Source: Karalla daura
Taxonomy: Eukaryota > Chordata > Actinopteri > Chaetodontiformes > Leiognathidae
DNA length: 64,000 bases
Assembly: GCA_029224185.1 (NCBI GenBank)
Contig: CM055188.1
Location: forward strand, 15,990,497 to 16,054,496
Reading direction: 5' to 3'
A program made the position numbers and the translations under genes. The notes beneath the pieces were generated by a model, which saw only the letters and a list, made by a program, of their open reading frames with translations, made no database searches and was not told where the DNA came from. Below are positions 14,201 to 24,674 of the stretch, in pieces (position 1 is the stretch's first letter; each line of letters starts with the position of its first letter).

Positions 14201-17200
14201 TGTCCCAGAGCTCAGGGCTGAAGAAGGAAACAGGCAACGGCAACCTGAGTCGAGCAAGCCTGGATGACAGCTATGCCATCAGCGAAGGCTTGAAGAGGAG
14301 CGCCCTCAGCAGCTCCCTGCGTGACCTTTCAGATGCAGGTAAACTCATTGGTTGCCATGGAAGCAAATTGCCTCGTATCCTATCCCTGCCTCAGACAAGG
14401 GAGAAAGTAATTTGGTATCATTCATGTATTTTTGCTGTTAATGGAGGTAGAAATCTGGATGCACCTGCCTTCCTGCTCCAGTGCAGCTTCAGCTCGGCCG
14501 CTAGCTGCAGCGGAGATGCCAGGGTGCAGTGGAAGATTCTCTCAGCGAATAAACGTGTGACACAAAACAGACTAGGCAAAGAGCGTGTGATTGGGCGTGT
14601 TTGTTAATGAGCCCAGGTGTAATTTACTGGGAGCTATCATCTAATAATCCTGTGCTGCTGGCGGGGAGGAGGAGGCAGCAGCACTATGTAGGTCACTGTG
14701 ATCAATTTGAGCGTCTTAGCCGTAAGAGGAATTAATGATGTGCAGTTGATTCAGGCAGAGTCCAGAGTTGCCTCCACACTGCATTAACCTCAATACACAG
14801 TGGTTTTCATGCTTTGTGAAGGTGAAGCAACATATTTTAGGGGCAAGATTTATCTGGCCTTAACTCACTTTTGAAGGCTTGTGTGTCTTGATAGGGGACC
14901 TTGAATGAAAGAAAAAAAATATCTTACTATGGCTTTTTTTAATAACAACATTTCTGTCTGTCTGCAGCCAAATAATTACAGCAAATCCACAACCATCATA
15001 CTGTCATTCATATATAAATTGTGAAACTGCAATTGAGACAGAATGTGGTGTAAAGCACTAGTGTGATGAAGGCCACACTGACCTCCATCTCCAAAACACT
15101 TTGTACTTCACTGTGTGCATTCAGGTATGCAAATAATTGAAGGCACTTGAATGCAGGAGAGCAGTTTTGGTGAAGTTTCCATGGTGAAGTTTTCTCAATA
15201 GCTGCATCACTGCAGTTACCACTTGCTCTTGGAAAAAAAAAGTTGCCTTCTCTGTTGTTTGGCAAGGAACATGAAGCCACATAATAATTCACGTTGGTGG
15301 CAGGAACAAAAGCCAGTCAGTGTGAAGCCTATGTGTGGGTGCACATAGGTTGTCTGAAATGCATGAAGGTAGCCAGATCTGGGTAGAAACTGACTGTAAT
15401 ATTCACACAGTGAAAACAGGATTTTGAAACAACATTGACACATCTGAGTCATTTCTGATGATACCATTGTTCCATAGTTACTATGTTAACGCCAGAGAAC
15501 AAGGATGCAGATTTTAGTAAACCCACTTTAAAGATGTGGTTTACACTCAGTCTGAGTTAAACTAATGGAGGGTTTATTTAACTGGAATTAATGCCACTTC
15601 CTCTATCCTTAACAGGAACTCCAATTTACAGGTTTTCACAAGGTCAGTTCCAATCGGCCTGTTAAAACAGGTGTACGTCTACTGTGGCTACAGAGGCCTG
15701 AAAAACCCTGATGATGCAATCAGGGTGTTTTCAGTTTTGGTTTGGAGACTTCAAAATTGAATACATAGGCTCCATATCAAAGGAGGCTGGAAGATGCTGA
15801 AATTTCTACCAAGGGGTGGGTGAAGTCAAAAGATTTCATTGGTTGGATTATGGGAAATGTAGTGTCTGAAGTCGTGTTTTCGTGATGAGAAGGTCTCCTG
15901 CCAGCTGTGCCACAAACTGTGTGTAAACACGTAGGGAGATCTCACTGCTTAAGTTGTCCCAGAGGCTGACTTTGTTGTGGAGCTGTAGCAGTGCTTCTTC
16001 CCTTGATTTCTTAGTCCCTTTTTACCTCCCATAGCTTGACAGTATTCTGCCGGCTAGATATCCGCCACCTTAGCCACCTTAGGGTGCGAACACTTCCCTG
16101 CCGAATTAGACAGATGGGATATGTGCACCTTCCCCTGTTTCTTAGGCGTGTCTAATCTGTCATGTTACATGTTCTGGGCAGGCAAGCGTGGGAGACGCAG
16201 CAGTGCAGGATCACTAGACAGCAATATGGAAGTAAGTAGGACGTGACTGACGCTGAGTTGTTCTCTGACTATATGTTGTTCACTCTGGACACACACGTCG
16301 CTGCTTTTGTCTTTGAGTTTGAGTTTTTTTTTTTTTTTTTTGGGCGATGTTTTTGCTGTGAGCACTTTGGTCACTGTGCATGCTCTGGGCTGAACAGGAA
16401 TGCTCCACTGCAGCTGACACGTTAACCCTCAATGTACACTGCATGACATGACTAATGACTGCCACAGACTAACATGAGGGCTGCTTTGTGCACTTGCTAG
16501 ACTCTCACCTCTGAGTCACCCTGTTCTGTGTAGTGAAGTTGTAGAACTTTAGCCATCTCATAAGTTTTGTCCTGTTTTTATGTTTTTTAGAAGTGAACCC
16601 GGTTGTGCTTTGACAGTATCAGCCCCTGCATGTCACAGTTAAAAGCGACTGACTTGCGCTGCTTCCTTTGATTGACCCTTGACCTTGACAAGAAGTCCCA
16701 CCCCTTTCCTTTTCGATTGTTATACCTATTCAGCAGTGTACTATGGTGAAAACACAAGCATAGGAGCGCCGATGTTAAACTGTTAATACATTACACACTC
16801 TCATAAAGCAGATAGTACTGTACTGTATGTGTAACCTGGGTCATTTATATTTGGCTAGATCAGTCAGCTTTATTAAGCTATTGATGTTTTCAGTACTTTG
16901 TCATCATGTAAGTCTTGTGAAAAAGCAAATCCAAGGCCACTAATACTGAAGATGAATCATGAAGAAGTTCATTTTTACTTCATAAGCAAATGCTTAAGCA
17001 CGTCATACATGATGTACAAAGTCACCGGTGAAAGGTTCAGTCTGCATGTTATGCATGGCTCTCATGGTCTGCTTCTCTTCTCAAACTTTTGTTTTGATTG
17101 TTCTGTGTTTATCTTGCTACAGTGTTTTACCATCCCTTATGATAAAAAGATTTTGTTGGTTTATTTTGTTATTGTTTTTTTCATTATGATTGTTTGTGTT

Positions 17201-17685
17201 GCTCTATGTGGATGTGAAACTTGAAAAAAACAACACATTTGAACTCAACAGTGATTTGACGAGGAACCTGATTGTGCAGCGGAAGGCGGTAACTGCATAC
17301 TAATGTGTCTACTGCAGACACACAGCCACTTCATAATATTCTATAAGGGCTCTGAAGATAAAGGCAGCTCTCTAACTGTGAAGCCAGATAGGATAGTGAC
17401 AGGCCTCACAACGGCGTCTGCAGTCAGAGTCAGAGAAAGCTACCAGCAGCAAAAGCTGCACACAAACATGGAACATGGATAGACAACCAAAGGCAGCCAA
17501 CTGGAAATGGAAATGGAGAAGCTTTTCCACAAGGCCACGCAAGCAATTGTGTGAGATCTGAGATCAGCCGTGGCTGATCACACTCAGTGCAGCTGTGTGA
17601 GGAATTTCACAAAAAGACAGTAGAAGCCAAAACAACTGGGATCATAGTGTGAGGGCTCTCTAAATGTAATGCCAATCATGTCTGG

Positions 17686-17744
<59 letters not shown>

Positions 17745-18516
17745 CACTGAAAATCTAGTATAACAAACAGAATTATTGTCAATTCCTGTATATGGATTGA
17801 ACCCTAAATAAATTATCCCTATAAAATAGATGATATCTGTAAATAATCTGTATCTGTATAACAAGATACATTTGGCACCAACTAAATCTGCCTTTCACGA
17901 AAAGGGCGTGATGGATTTCAAAATAATTCTGAAAGTTACATCTGCCTCAGTTAAGCATACCAGTGTTTCCCACTGTCTTTTTTGTGCTGTGTCAGAGTTG
18001 TAACCTGTGACCTTTTTCTTGCAGGGCTCCATCATTAGCAGCCCGCACATGCGGCGGCGGACCCCCACCAGTCGTGACTGTCCGTCGCGCCATAGCGGCC
18101 AGTCGCTGCCCAACTCTTCCTCGCTGCTGGGTTCTCTATTTGGCACCCGGAGGGTGAAGTCCCCCAGCCCCAGCCCACAGCCCCTGCACCCCACCCTCAT
18201 CTCGCACACGCCACACCCGACCAACCTCCACCACACAGCACGGATGGAGGCGGATACGCCGGTGCCCATGCACCACGCCCAGTTCTGCCACCTGACCCAG
18301 AACCCACCTCCGTACCACCACCACCACCACTACCACCCGCCGGCCCACCTGCAGCACCCGCCGCACCAGTACCACCCGCCGCTGCCCTCCCACAGCCACC
18401 CGCCGCACTCCTCCCACCCAACCCATGCTGCCCACCACCACGGGGCCCCATCGGTGCCCCAGCAGGCAGCCGGCAGCACCAAACCCAAGCACAGCGGCAT
18501 TAGTACGGTGGTCTGA
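4980..18516 (+). CDS. iqsec1: IQSEC1 (BRAG2) Arf guanine nucleotide exchange factor, 3' part
   Basis: IQ-motif and Sec7-domain Arf GEF. It loads GTP on Arf6-class GTPases at the plasma membrane, endosomes and synapses, and so controls integrin and receptor endocytosis. Thirteen coding exons are in phase: 4980-5259, 6558-7819, 8492-8653, 10041-10163, 11682-11848, 12253-12392, 12918-12947, 13102-13227, 13334-13433, 13869-14030, 14162-14338, 16182-16231 and 18025-18516, giving 1089 codons with the N-terminus missing. In window numbering: a short coiled stretch (RKQAEEEAIKRSRSLSESYE), an IQ motif near residues 110-131, a Ser-rich linker, Sec7 at about 495-690 with the catalytic glutamate in VQGEAQK (about 596) and the helix AFAIILLNTDMYSPN, then a PH domain at about 715-845. 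The tail is His/Pro-rich and ends STVV, a PDZ ligand. The exact linker (LYIDEEELSPPLPLSQ) fits IQSEC1 rather than IQSEC2 or IQSEC3. Which teleost duplicate (a or b) it is cannot be told. Confidence 0.95.
5260..6557 (+). other. iqsec1: iqsec1 intron, no internal feature
   Basis: AT-rich intron of 1.3 kb between donor GTGAGG and acceptor CTTCCTGTAG. Short open frames near its 3' end (6346-6570) simply run into the next exon out of frame. No repeat or RNA gene was recognised. Confidence 0.8.
6558..7819 (+). CDS. iqsec1: iqsec1 large exon: IQ motif, Ser-rich linker, start of Sec7
   Basis: A 1262-nt exon. It begins VEMLERKYGGRF and carries the IQ motif (AARTIQTAFRQYQMNKNFER), where calmodulin binds. 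Then come a conserved block (MSRRIVLSNMRMQFSFEGPE), an acidic coiled block (AITELEDAFSRQVKSLAESI), LTIEPPSDSSVELSDRS and a Ser/Asn-rich run (NDSINSTSNSNDTINCSSES). The last part, NSWDSPAFSNDIIRKRHYRI, enters the Sec7 domain. The donor is AA|GTATGT. Reading on into the intron gives a stop at 7866. Confidence 0.95.
7820..11681 (+). other. iqsec1: iqsec1 introns within the Sec7 region
   Basis: Introns 7820-8491, 8654-10040 and 10164-11681. The first contains a diverged LINE/SINE tail (listed separately) and a TC-rich run at 8445-8472, which serves as the polypyrimidine tract of the next acceptor. In the other two, only AT-rich DNA with short A/T runs was seen. No coding potential outside the listed exons was recognised. 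Confidence 0.7.
8003..8178 (+). repeat. Diverged LINE/SINE 3' tail
   Basis: Contains GTGATGGACTGGGGACCTGT followed by GGTAAGATGATGGAGGGATA and GGATGGATGAATGG. This is the familiar teleost non-LTR tail (a dating-type repeat ending in ATGG units). Family not assigned. Confidence 0.6.
8492..12392 (+). CDS. iqsec1: iqsec1 Sec7 catalytic-domain exons
   Basis: Four exons (8492-8653, 10041-10163, 11682-11848, 12253-12392) encode most of the Sec7 domain. They read [94 protein letters not shown] and FAIILLNTDMYSPNVKPERK. The glutamate in GEAQK is the 'glutamic finger' that expels GDP in Sec7 proteins. FAIILLNTDMYSPN is the hydrophobic-groove helix. All catalytic positions look intact, so the GEF should be active. 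Donors and acceptors are GT-AG and phases agree. Confidence 0.95.
12918..12947 (+). CDS. iqsec1: iqsec1 30-nt microexon (IGSLHHGLGC)
   Basis: A 10-codon exon between acceptor CGCATAG and donor GTAAGT. It links the end of the Sec7 region (EKLIVGKKP) to the PH domain (VLSLPHRRLVCY). The length is a multiple of three, so inclusion or skipping keeps the frame. Mammalian IQSEC1 has the matching IGSLHPGLGC, which shows that the exon is real. Confidence 0.9.
13102..14030 (+). CDS. iqsec1: iqsec1 PH-domain exons
   Basis: Exons 13102-13227, 13334-13433 and 13869-14030 encode the pleckstrin homology domain that follows Sec7 and tunes membrane phosphoinositide binding. They read VLSLPHRRLVCYCRLFEVPD, GLHQREIFLFNDLLV, VTKIFQKKKNSVTYSFRQSF, LYGMQVLLFENQ, YYPNGVRLTSAIPGADIKVL and FNAPNPQDRKKFTDDLRESI, then an acidic helix (AEVQEMEKYRIE). 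Phases are 0, 1 and 1 and agree across the junctions. Confidence 0.93.
14162..16231 (+). CDS. iqsec1: iqsec1 post-PH linker exons
   Basis: Exons 14162-14338 (ELEKQKGVVRPSMSQ, NLSRASLDDSYAISEGLKRS, ALSSSLRDLSDAG) and 16182-16231 (KRGRRSSAGSLDSNME). The second is 50 nt, not a multiple of three, so skipping it would shift the frame of the last exon and change the C-terminus. A T17 tract lies about 95 nt past its donor. The intron between them (14339-16181) was read without finding any other gene. Confidence 0.9.
16232..18024 (+). other. iqsec1: iqsec1 last intron with (AC)n
   Basis: A 1.8 kb intron before the terminal exon. It contains a T17 run at about 16326-16342 and a (AC)n microsatellite at 17687-17741. 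No exon, repeat family or RNA gene was recognised otherwise. Confidence 0.75.
17687..17741. repeat. (AC)n microsatellite
   Basis: About 27 perfect AC units in the last iqsec1 intron. Confidence 0.97.
18025..18516 (+). CDS. iqsec1: iqsec1 terminal exon: His/Pro-rich tail and PDZ ligand
   Basis: The exon follows acceptor TTGCAG and reads GSIISSPHMRRRTPTSRDCP, LPNSSSLLGSLFGTRRVKSP, then a His/Pro-rich stretch rich in HH and PPH runs, and ends KHSGISTVV followed by TGA at 18514-18516. The final STVV is a class I PDZ-binding sequence like that of mammalian IQSEC1 (STIV), used for PSD-95-type scaffolds. The exon is markedly GC-rich (CAC/CCG codons) compared with the AT-rich introns, which opens long spurious frames on the opposite strand. 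Confidence 0.95.
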   Translation, partial: GSIISSPHMRRRTPTSRDCPSRHSGQSLPNSSSLLGSLFGTRRVKSPSPSPQPLHPTLISHTPHPTNLHHTARMEADTPVPMHHAQFCHLTQNPPPYHHHHHYHPPAHLQHPPHQYHPPLPSHSHPPHSSHPTHAAHHHGAPSVPQQAAGSTKPKHSGISTVV

Positions 18517-21500
18517 GGCGCACACGGGGAGTGGGCGGGGCTATCTGCTCTCTCCAAACTCTGAACTCTGATTTCCCCCAGAGGCTCTCGCTGAAGAGAT
18601 GCTCACACTGAGCATTACCGGTCTGGGCGATATAAAGCTGGACAAGATCATGTGCCTCCTTCAGCGTTAGAATTTTTTCTCACCTTCATCGCTGGCGCAG
18701 TTTATTCAATATGAACACGTTTCCTCACTGTTTGCTCCTTTGAATTCATTTCAGATCTTCAAGTCACGTCTACCTGCTTCAAGAGCAACAGACAACAACA
18801 CAACTGCATGCACAAAGATCACAACCACTGTTTCTCCCTGGTAAATTAAGGAACATGATCAAGTATCTTGCTTACTAGTATTTTACAAAGTTAATAGTAA
18901 TCTTAACTTTATTGTCTACAAAGTGATTTTATCTAGTGTGAGGGTGGTTTGGCTGAACAGACAGACAGAAAAACAGACAGACAGGTAGACAGGCAGACAG
19001 ACACATCCTCAGCAGTAGCTGTACGAGTATTTAATGTAGCGGTAGCTCACAGTGCACTGTGATATCTCTATTAGCGGTGATAAATGTGCCAAGTATTGAA
19101 GCATTTACTAATTTAGTCACAAAAAATGCTTTATGTATATTGTGCATAGTATTTTGTAAAATAATATCAACGGTTATAATTCTAATTAATACTACAGAAG
19201 GAACGGCATCAGTTTTAACTCAAGTATTATACTTGCACACGGGTGGCAAAGTTTCACTGTCTAGTAAACAATCAAAGATTTTAACTGTTTAGGCCGTTCA
19301 GCAAGCTGGGAAAACTACTGTGTGTGGTTGCCTTTGAGTCAGGACTTGGGTGAGGATCGGCGCAGGCGCGTGCAAACCTTCGGTTCAGGTTTGTCAAACC
19401 TGCTCAGGAGAAAGGAAGCTGCAGCGAGCTGCTGAGCAAAGGTGTATCTTGAATGTCCACCCTTCAGTACCAGCTGCTCGCCCGCCATTGTTTTATTTTT
19501 TTAAACTATTTTTTTAACAGTACGAAATGCTCTAAATGTTGTACTGCAACCTGGAAAGATATCTCCAAATCCATTATGCGGGAAGAAGAGAGTGGAAGAG
19601 AGAGAGATTTGGGTGTGTGTGTTTTGTTGTTTTTTTTTTCATCAAAGAACCGAAGGAGTCTGTGTAAAACTGTGTCGCAGGGAAACAGCGACGTGACTGT
19701 CTTCTCCCCTGACGTAGAAGCTCTCAGCTGGCTGAGTGTGCCCTGTCCGCTTTTGGTTTTTTTCCCCACGTCCTGAGCGGCAGGTTCGTCATGCAGCTCT
19801 GTTTGCTCCCTCGATCTGAATTTTCCTCTGCGCCACCTGGACACCACTGCACAAGAATCAGTAATTATCATTATGTTATGGTGATAGTACTATAATGCTT
19901 CACTCACCACAGGCGTCGGATTTATATCAATCATCACTCTTGCATATTAAGGGATGGCTGGTTGCCATCCTGTGTACAGTATCTGTGGTGGGTGTGGAGG
20001 CAAGGGGGTACGGGAGCATATTTTCTGTTGAAAGTGAGCACTTGTTCTACTTTGTTAATATCAATGGCAGAAGTTGGTCTCTAAACTTGATGAGATGGAT
20101 TTTCTTTTTTTTTTACTTGTATGTGCAATATGTATTTCCTTTTTTTCTCAAAAAAACAATTACAAACTGGTGGTTGTTGGTTATTTTGTTAGTTTTCCTA
20201 GTTTTGTCTTTTCTTTTTAACTTCTTTGGTCATGTTTCCTCAATGTTTCAGTGAAGTGCAAGTATCCTCATGGATTTGGAGGGACTGGACCTTCCACTCT
20301 TATTAAGAATGTCGAAGAAATTATTTGCATGTAACAATGTATTTTGAGGCTATTTTCTAACTATCGTGTACTACCAAACTATATCAGTGTTACAGTTGAT
20401 GGTTGTTCAAAGTGAATGGTAGAATAGTTTTGGCTTCCACAATTACAGCTAAATGAAGTCAACTATATATTTGTGTCACTCCAGAGGATAACCAAATCTG
20501 TACCTTCTCCTGGTCGTCATGCAGAACTGTAGCTTACTGGATCTTGAGTGTACAACAGTAGTTTTAAGGCAGATGTTATCACGGCTTTTGGATAGAAGGC
20601 AGAGCCGGTGTGATGAAAGATGTGATCAGGAAATCTGTGTGGTAATGGACAGAAAGCCATGAGTATAATGGATGAAAGTCTTTCCTTCATATTTACCATC
20701 TGTCTCTGTCAATGGCTCACACATTACCGTTGTCCAATGAATTCCAGTAGATCAGTGTACTAATTCTCTATTCAAGTTTTCAAGGTACCACTTTTCAATA
20801 TGGCGCCCTTTATAAAAAAATGTGATCAATGAAATCAAATGACAATTAGCAACACCAGTAGTAGATAATTATTATCATTTCATATTATGGCATTAGCTGA
20901 TCAAAGAAAAAAGAGTCATTGTGTCTCACAACAGATGCAGATATTGTATATTTATGGACATTGCCTCTTATTTGGGCCATGCTCTGCCTTGGCTGTGTGT
21001 TGCTCACCACCCTTGCTAGGATTTTTCACAACCTGACAAAACAAATGTTCTTATAAATATCTTATAAGCCCTCTAAAAAGGGTGCCTTATTTGACAGTGG
21101 TACCACATTGAAACTATCACTCATGAGTCTCAAGTGTATTTTCGAAGGCTTTAATGCACTGTTTGCTACACAAATCAAACGTTTGACTTGGAACTAGCCA
21201 CATTCAGAGGTTTCAATCCATCATAGTGCAGGTTGTGCAGGGTCAGAAAAGTGCCAATATATAATGGTTGTTACATTTTAAATCAGTACTTAAACAATTA
21301 CGGACCAAATCTAGTAGACACACTTCAACCCCACAGCTGATTAATTTTGACTTCTGTCATCAGCAGGCCACAGTCACTCTGATCGCTAATTAATTGTAAC
21401 AGAGAAATGTTGCAGATGTATGCAAAGAAACGTGCTCAATATTGAAATTTGTGTTCTCAGCCACAATCCTCTTTTTTTCAGCCGACTGATCTATTGAAAC

Positions 21501-22245
21501 ATGTCCAGATTCCGTGTGAGGTGCTTTGTTGCATGCCATTGATGCCTACCGTTTCTTTTTTTCTTTCTTGTCTTTACTTTTTGATTTTTTTTTTCTAAGT
21601 GTTTTATTGAGCAGTGGGCTTGACTACACCCTAAAATGTAGCTTCGATTTGTCTGTATGCTTGTTTACATTTAGATGATTTCTGGCTTTCTAGTGTGTCT
21701 TTTCATTTCAAGTTGTGTCACTCTCCTCTGGCATGCATTTCACCCCTGTTTCCACTGTATAGTACAGAGACATGGCAGTTTTCTGCTGAGTGTAAATAGC
21801 AAATGCATCAGGGGAAATCTAATGTAACTCGACGAAGAGGGGTTGAAATGGAAGAAACGTTTCAAGGGTGGTTAGTAAAGAATATGAAAACATGTAAATA
21901 GTCTGTAAATTATTATTATTGTTATTATTATTACTACTACTCAATGTCTGCAGTTACATTGAAGCTGCATTCCCACTCCCCTCTGATATTTACATAATCA
22001 ACTGCTTCTCTCTGCCTCCGACAGGACTGAATTATCATAGGATCTAGAGACGAACACCGCTTCTGACTTATTTCCTGAGACGCTCCTGTTTTCTCACACT
22101 CACAGCCCACTTTTGAAGTCAAAGGGAAGGGAGGAGTGCTCTTATTTTAGTATGTATTCTATTTCTAAGTAGACAAACCCTATTGATGTAAAACTAGTAC
22201 TGTGATGATGTTGAGAACGCAAAATAAAGTGATATACTGTAAAAC
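18517..22245 (+). other. iqsec1: iqsec1 3' untranslated region (inferred)
   Basis: No further coding signal follows the TGA. About 3.7 kb of AT-rich DNA leads to a good AATAAA at 22223-22228, followed by a T/G-rich stretch. Mammalian IQSEC1 also has a long 3' UTR. A short run of CAGA/CAGACA repeats sits at about 18958-19003. The 3' end is inferred and was not observed. Confidence 0.6.
22223..22228 (+). promoter_or_regulatory. iqsec1: polyadenylation signal AATAAA (iqsec1)
   Basis: AATAAA within GCAAAATAAAGTGATAT, with a T-rich, GT-rich downstream stretch from about 22254. A second AATAAA at 22549-22554 could give a longer transcript. Confidence 0.55.
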
Positions 22246-23447
22246 CTGAACTACTTTGCCTCTCGTTTGTGAAAGATTGCGCTGTACACTTTTTCTCGCT
22301 CTTTGCTGTTTAATTTCCCAACATCTGGATGGCACTAACTTGACTTTTTCCCTGGAGTGTGTGTGCTTTCTCTCCTTTCAGAACCATGTGGAAGCTGTGC
22401 TGGATCCAGAACCTTCTGCATGACCTTGCTTGACGCCTGCTACTGCTGCTGCCTTCATTAACATCAAGCATTGCTGTTTCTCTCTCCTCAAACCAACTGC
22501 TTATATGTGGAGTGTGTTGAGGGGACATTGTTATAAATCAGCACTTTTAATAAAGTTGAACTGAACTTTCTCAGTTCAGTGATGAGACATGTCTGAGAGT
22601 CGTGATTTCTATTAACTTTTCTCTCTGAACATGCCTCAAATGAAGCCCGCACTTACAGCTTTTTTTAGATACTTGAAAAAGGTAAGTATTATAGTGAATG
22701 CTCGAGAACCACTTGCAGCATATATATTTTAATATAGAAAAAAAGGATCATTGTTTTTTGTATCTTAAGACCAGGCTTTCTGCATAAAAGTGGTCCTCTT
22801 AATTTTTGCCTTTAATGAGTCTACCTAAGTTTTGTTACTGAAAATGATCCTTTAGGTCCCCCTCGAGTCCAGGACCAACAAAAGTAGTCTTTTTTCTAAG
22901 TACACAAGTGTTTCTGTGTACATAAGTGATCGACGACTGTCACTTGCAACTCTGGTCTTTGCACTATGTAGCTCTTTCTGCTCAGCCATACCTACCCAGC
23001 AAATACCAAGGCGTGACGTATGGCTAAGTTATGTATATTGAATGGCAAATGGCTATTATATAGCACATTTCTAGGCTTCACAACCACTAAGAGCATTTTT
23101 TTACAGACAAAAGTCACATTCACTCACTTTCATAAAGAGGGGCCTTTGCACCCGACATTGTTTGCTTGACCAGGGGCCTTAGCACACTTCTGTAAACACA
23201 GCCTCAGGAGCAGTTTGGGGTTCAGTATCTTGCTCAAAGATACCTCAACCTGAAGGTCTCAGGGGCTTGGGTGAACCACTGAGTCTCAGTTGCCTTGCTA
23301 TACTTGCTGTCTTTATTCAGGTGTACTATGTAGCATTGTTGATTAGGATTTCACCTCCTCTTATGACATACTGCTACCAGTTACATTATTATTGTATATT
23401 TTAGGAGCGACTTGGTAATTTTGAAACGTAATGAGTCATATGCTCTG

Positions 23448-23569
23448 CAGTGGACAGGCACCTGTCCAGCATGTTTCCCCTGCCTTCACTCTGTGAGTGC
23501 ACCCTCAGACCCTCACGTCTTGTTTGGTTATAACACAGGTAAGATGATGGATGGATGGATGAATGAGTC
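23448..23569 (+). repeat. Diverged LINE/SINE 3' tail fragment
   Basis: ACAGGCACCTGTCCAGCATG and then GGTAAGATGATGGATGGATG, ending GATGAATGAG. It shares its final segment with the copy at 8003-8178. Confidence 0.55.
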
Positions 23570-24652
23570 AGGTTGTACACTGCGCTATTCAGTGATGGCC
23601 GCACAGAAAGTCTTTATGATGGTGCAAATGTACTAGACAATGAACAATTGTGTCACCTTTTTTGTTCGTATATCAGAGCTTTCACAAAATTCACAGTCTC
23701 AGTTACAGGTGTCTTGTACTAATATGCTGCTGCATTCACTAATACCCCCGATAGTCACTGGTGCAATTTTTCACCGGTGTGCCGGTCTGCTGTAATTGTT
23801 CTCGTACTATTATTTTACTCTTGCGCTGATGTTGATTTACAACAGTTCATACTGTCCCACAGGGTACAAATAAAAGTTTTATGAATGGAGGTGAATTGTT
23901 CTAAAACACATATATTATACTGTATTTTATGGGATTAGTTCACAGTTGATGTCACTGAGTACATGGAGATAGTGGTCTGTCAAGGATGGATGCCTGTGTG
24001 TGGCACATACAGATATGAATTATCATGTCTATTTTACTGATAGGTGTGTGGTTTGAACTAATGCTGTTCCGCTGTGTTACAGATGTTGTAGCAGTAGATG
24101 TCTTTTTTTTGTTTTTTTTGATATCTTGTTGTCAGGGCAACATTGCAGATATGACTTTTGATCGTGTTGTAAAGGATTTTTATAAAAATAGTGAGATGAA
24201 AATAAGTGAAGATTTATTTTTGCTCGTTTTATATCAAAGCTTCAAATGATGTAGTATATGTGCCTGGGGTACACACCGCACACATGGCTATGATACTGAC
24301 TCTGACCTCTTTGTGGAGAAATGGTAGAGTTCGAGGCCTGATTGGCAACTCTCCATAGCTCAAGAATATGTGTTATGTATTGTGAATCTCTTGTTTTTTC
24401 TGTTCAGAATGAATATCCATGCCTCCAAGTCTGCCCTCTGCCCTGAGAGTATCTCTGCTTAGCTCATTGGATTCTGCTATAACTGAGCTCCATCACGGTG
24501 GTAACATACTGATAACTACGTTTTTTTCAAAATAACATTGACACCTGCCTCATTGGTTCCGTAATGATGATTTTTTTGTGTGTGTGAACGATGTGAACTA
24601 CTCAGAGTGTATTGAGTAGAGCTAACTTGGATCCAAGAGCAGGGTGATAGGT

Positions 24653-24674
24653 TGTAGCTACATATGTAGCTACA
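24653..24674. repeat. Perfect 22-bp palindrome
   Basis: 11-bp arms TGTAGCTACAT with no spacer, centred on CATATG in the iqsec1-cfap57 intergenic region. Confidence 0.9.

Noticed and set aside
18136..18557. Three long open frames on the - strand opposite the last iqsec1 exon
   Set aside because: They are the antisense of a GC-rich His/Pro-coding exon. The products are Gly/Val/Trp-rich low complexity, and the + strand is the clear conserved coding strand.
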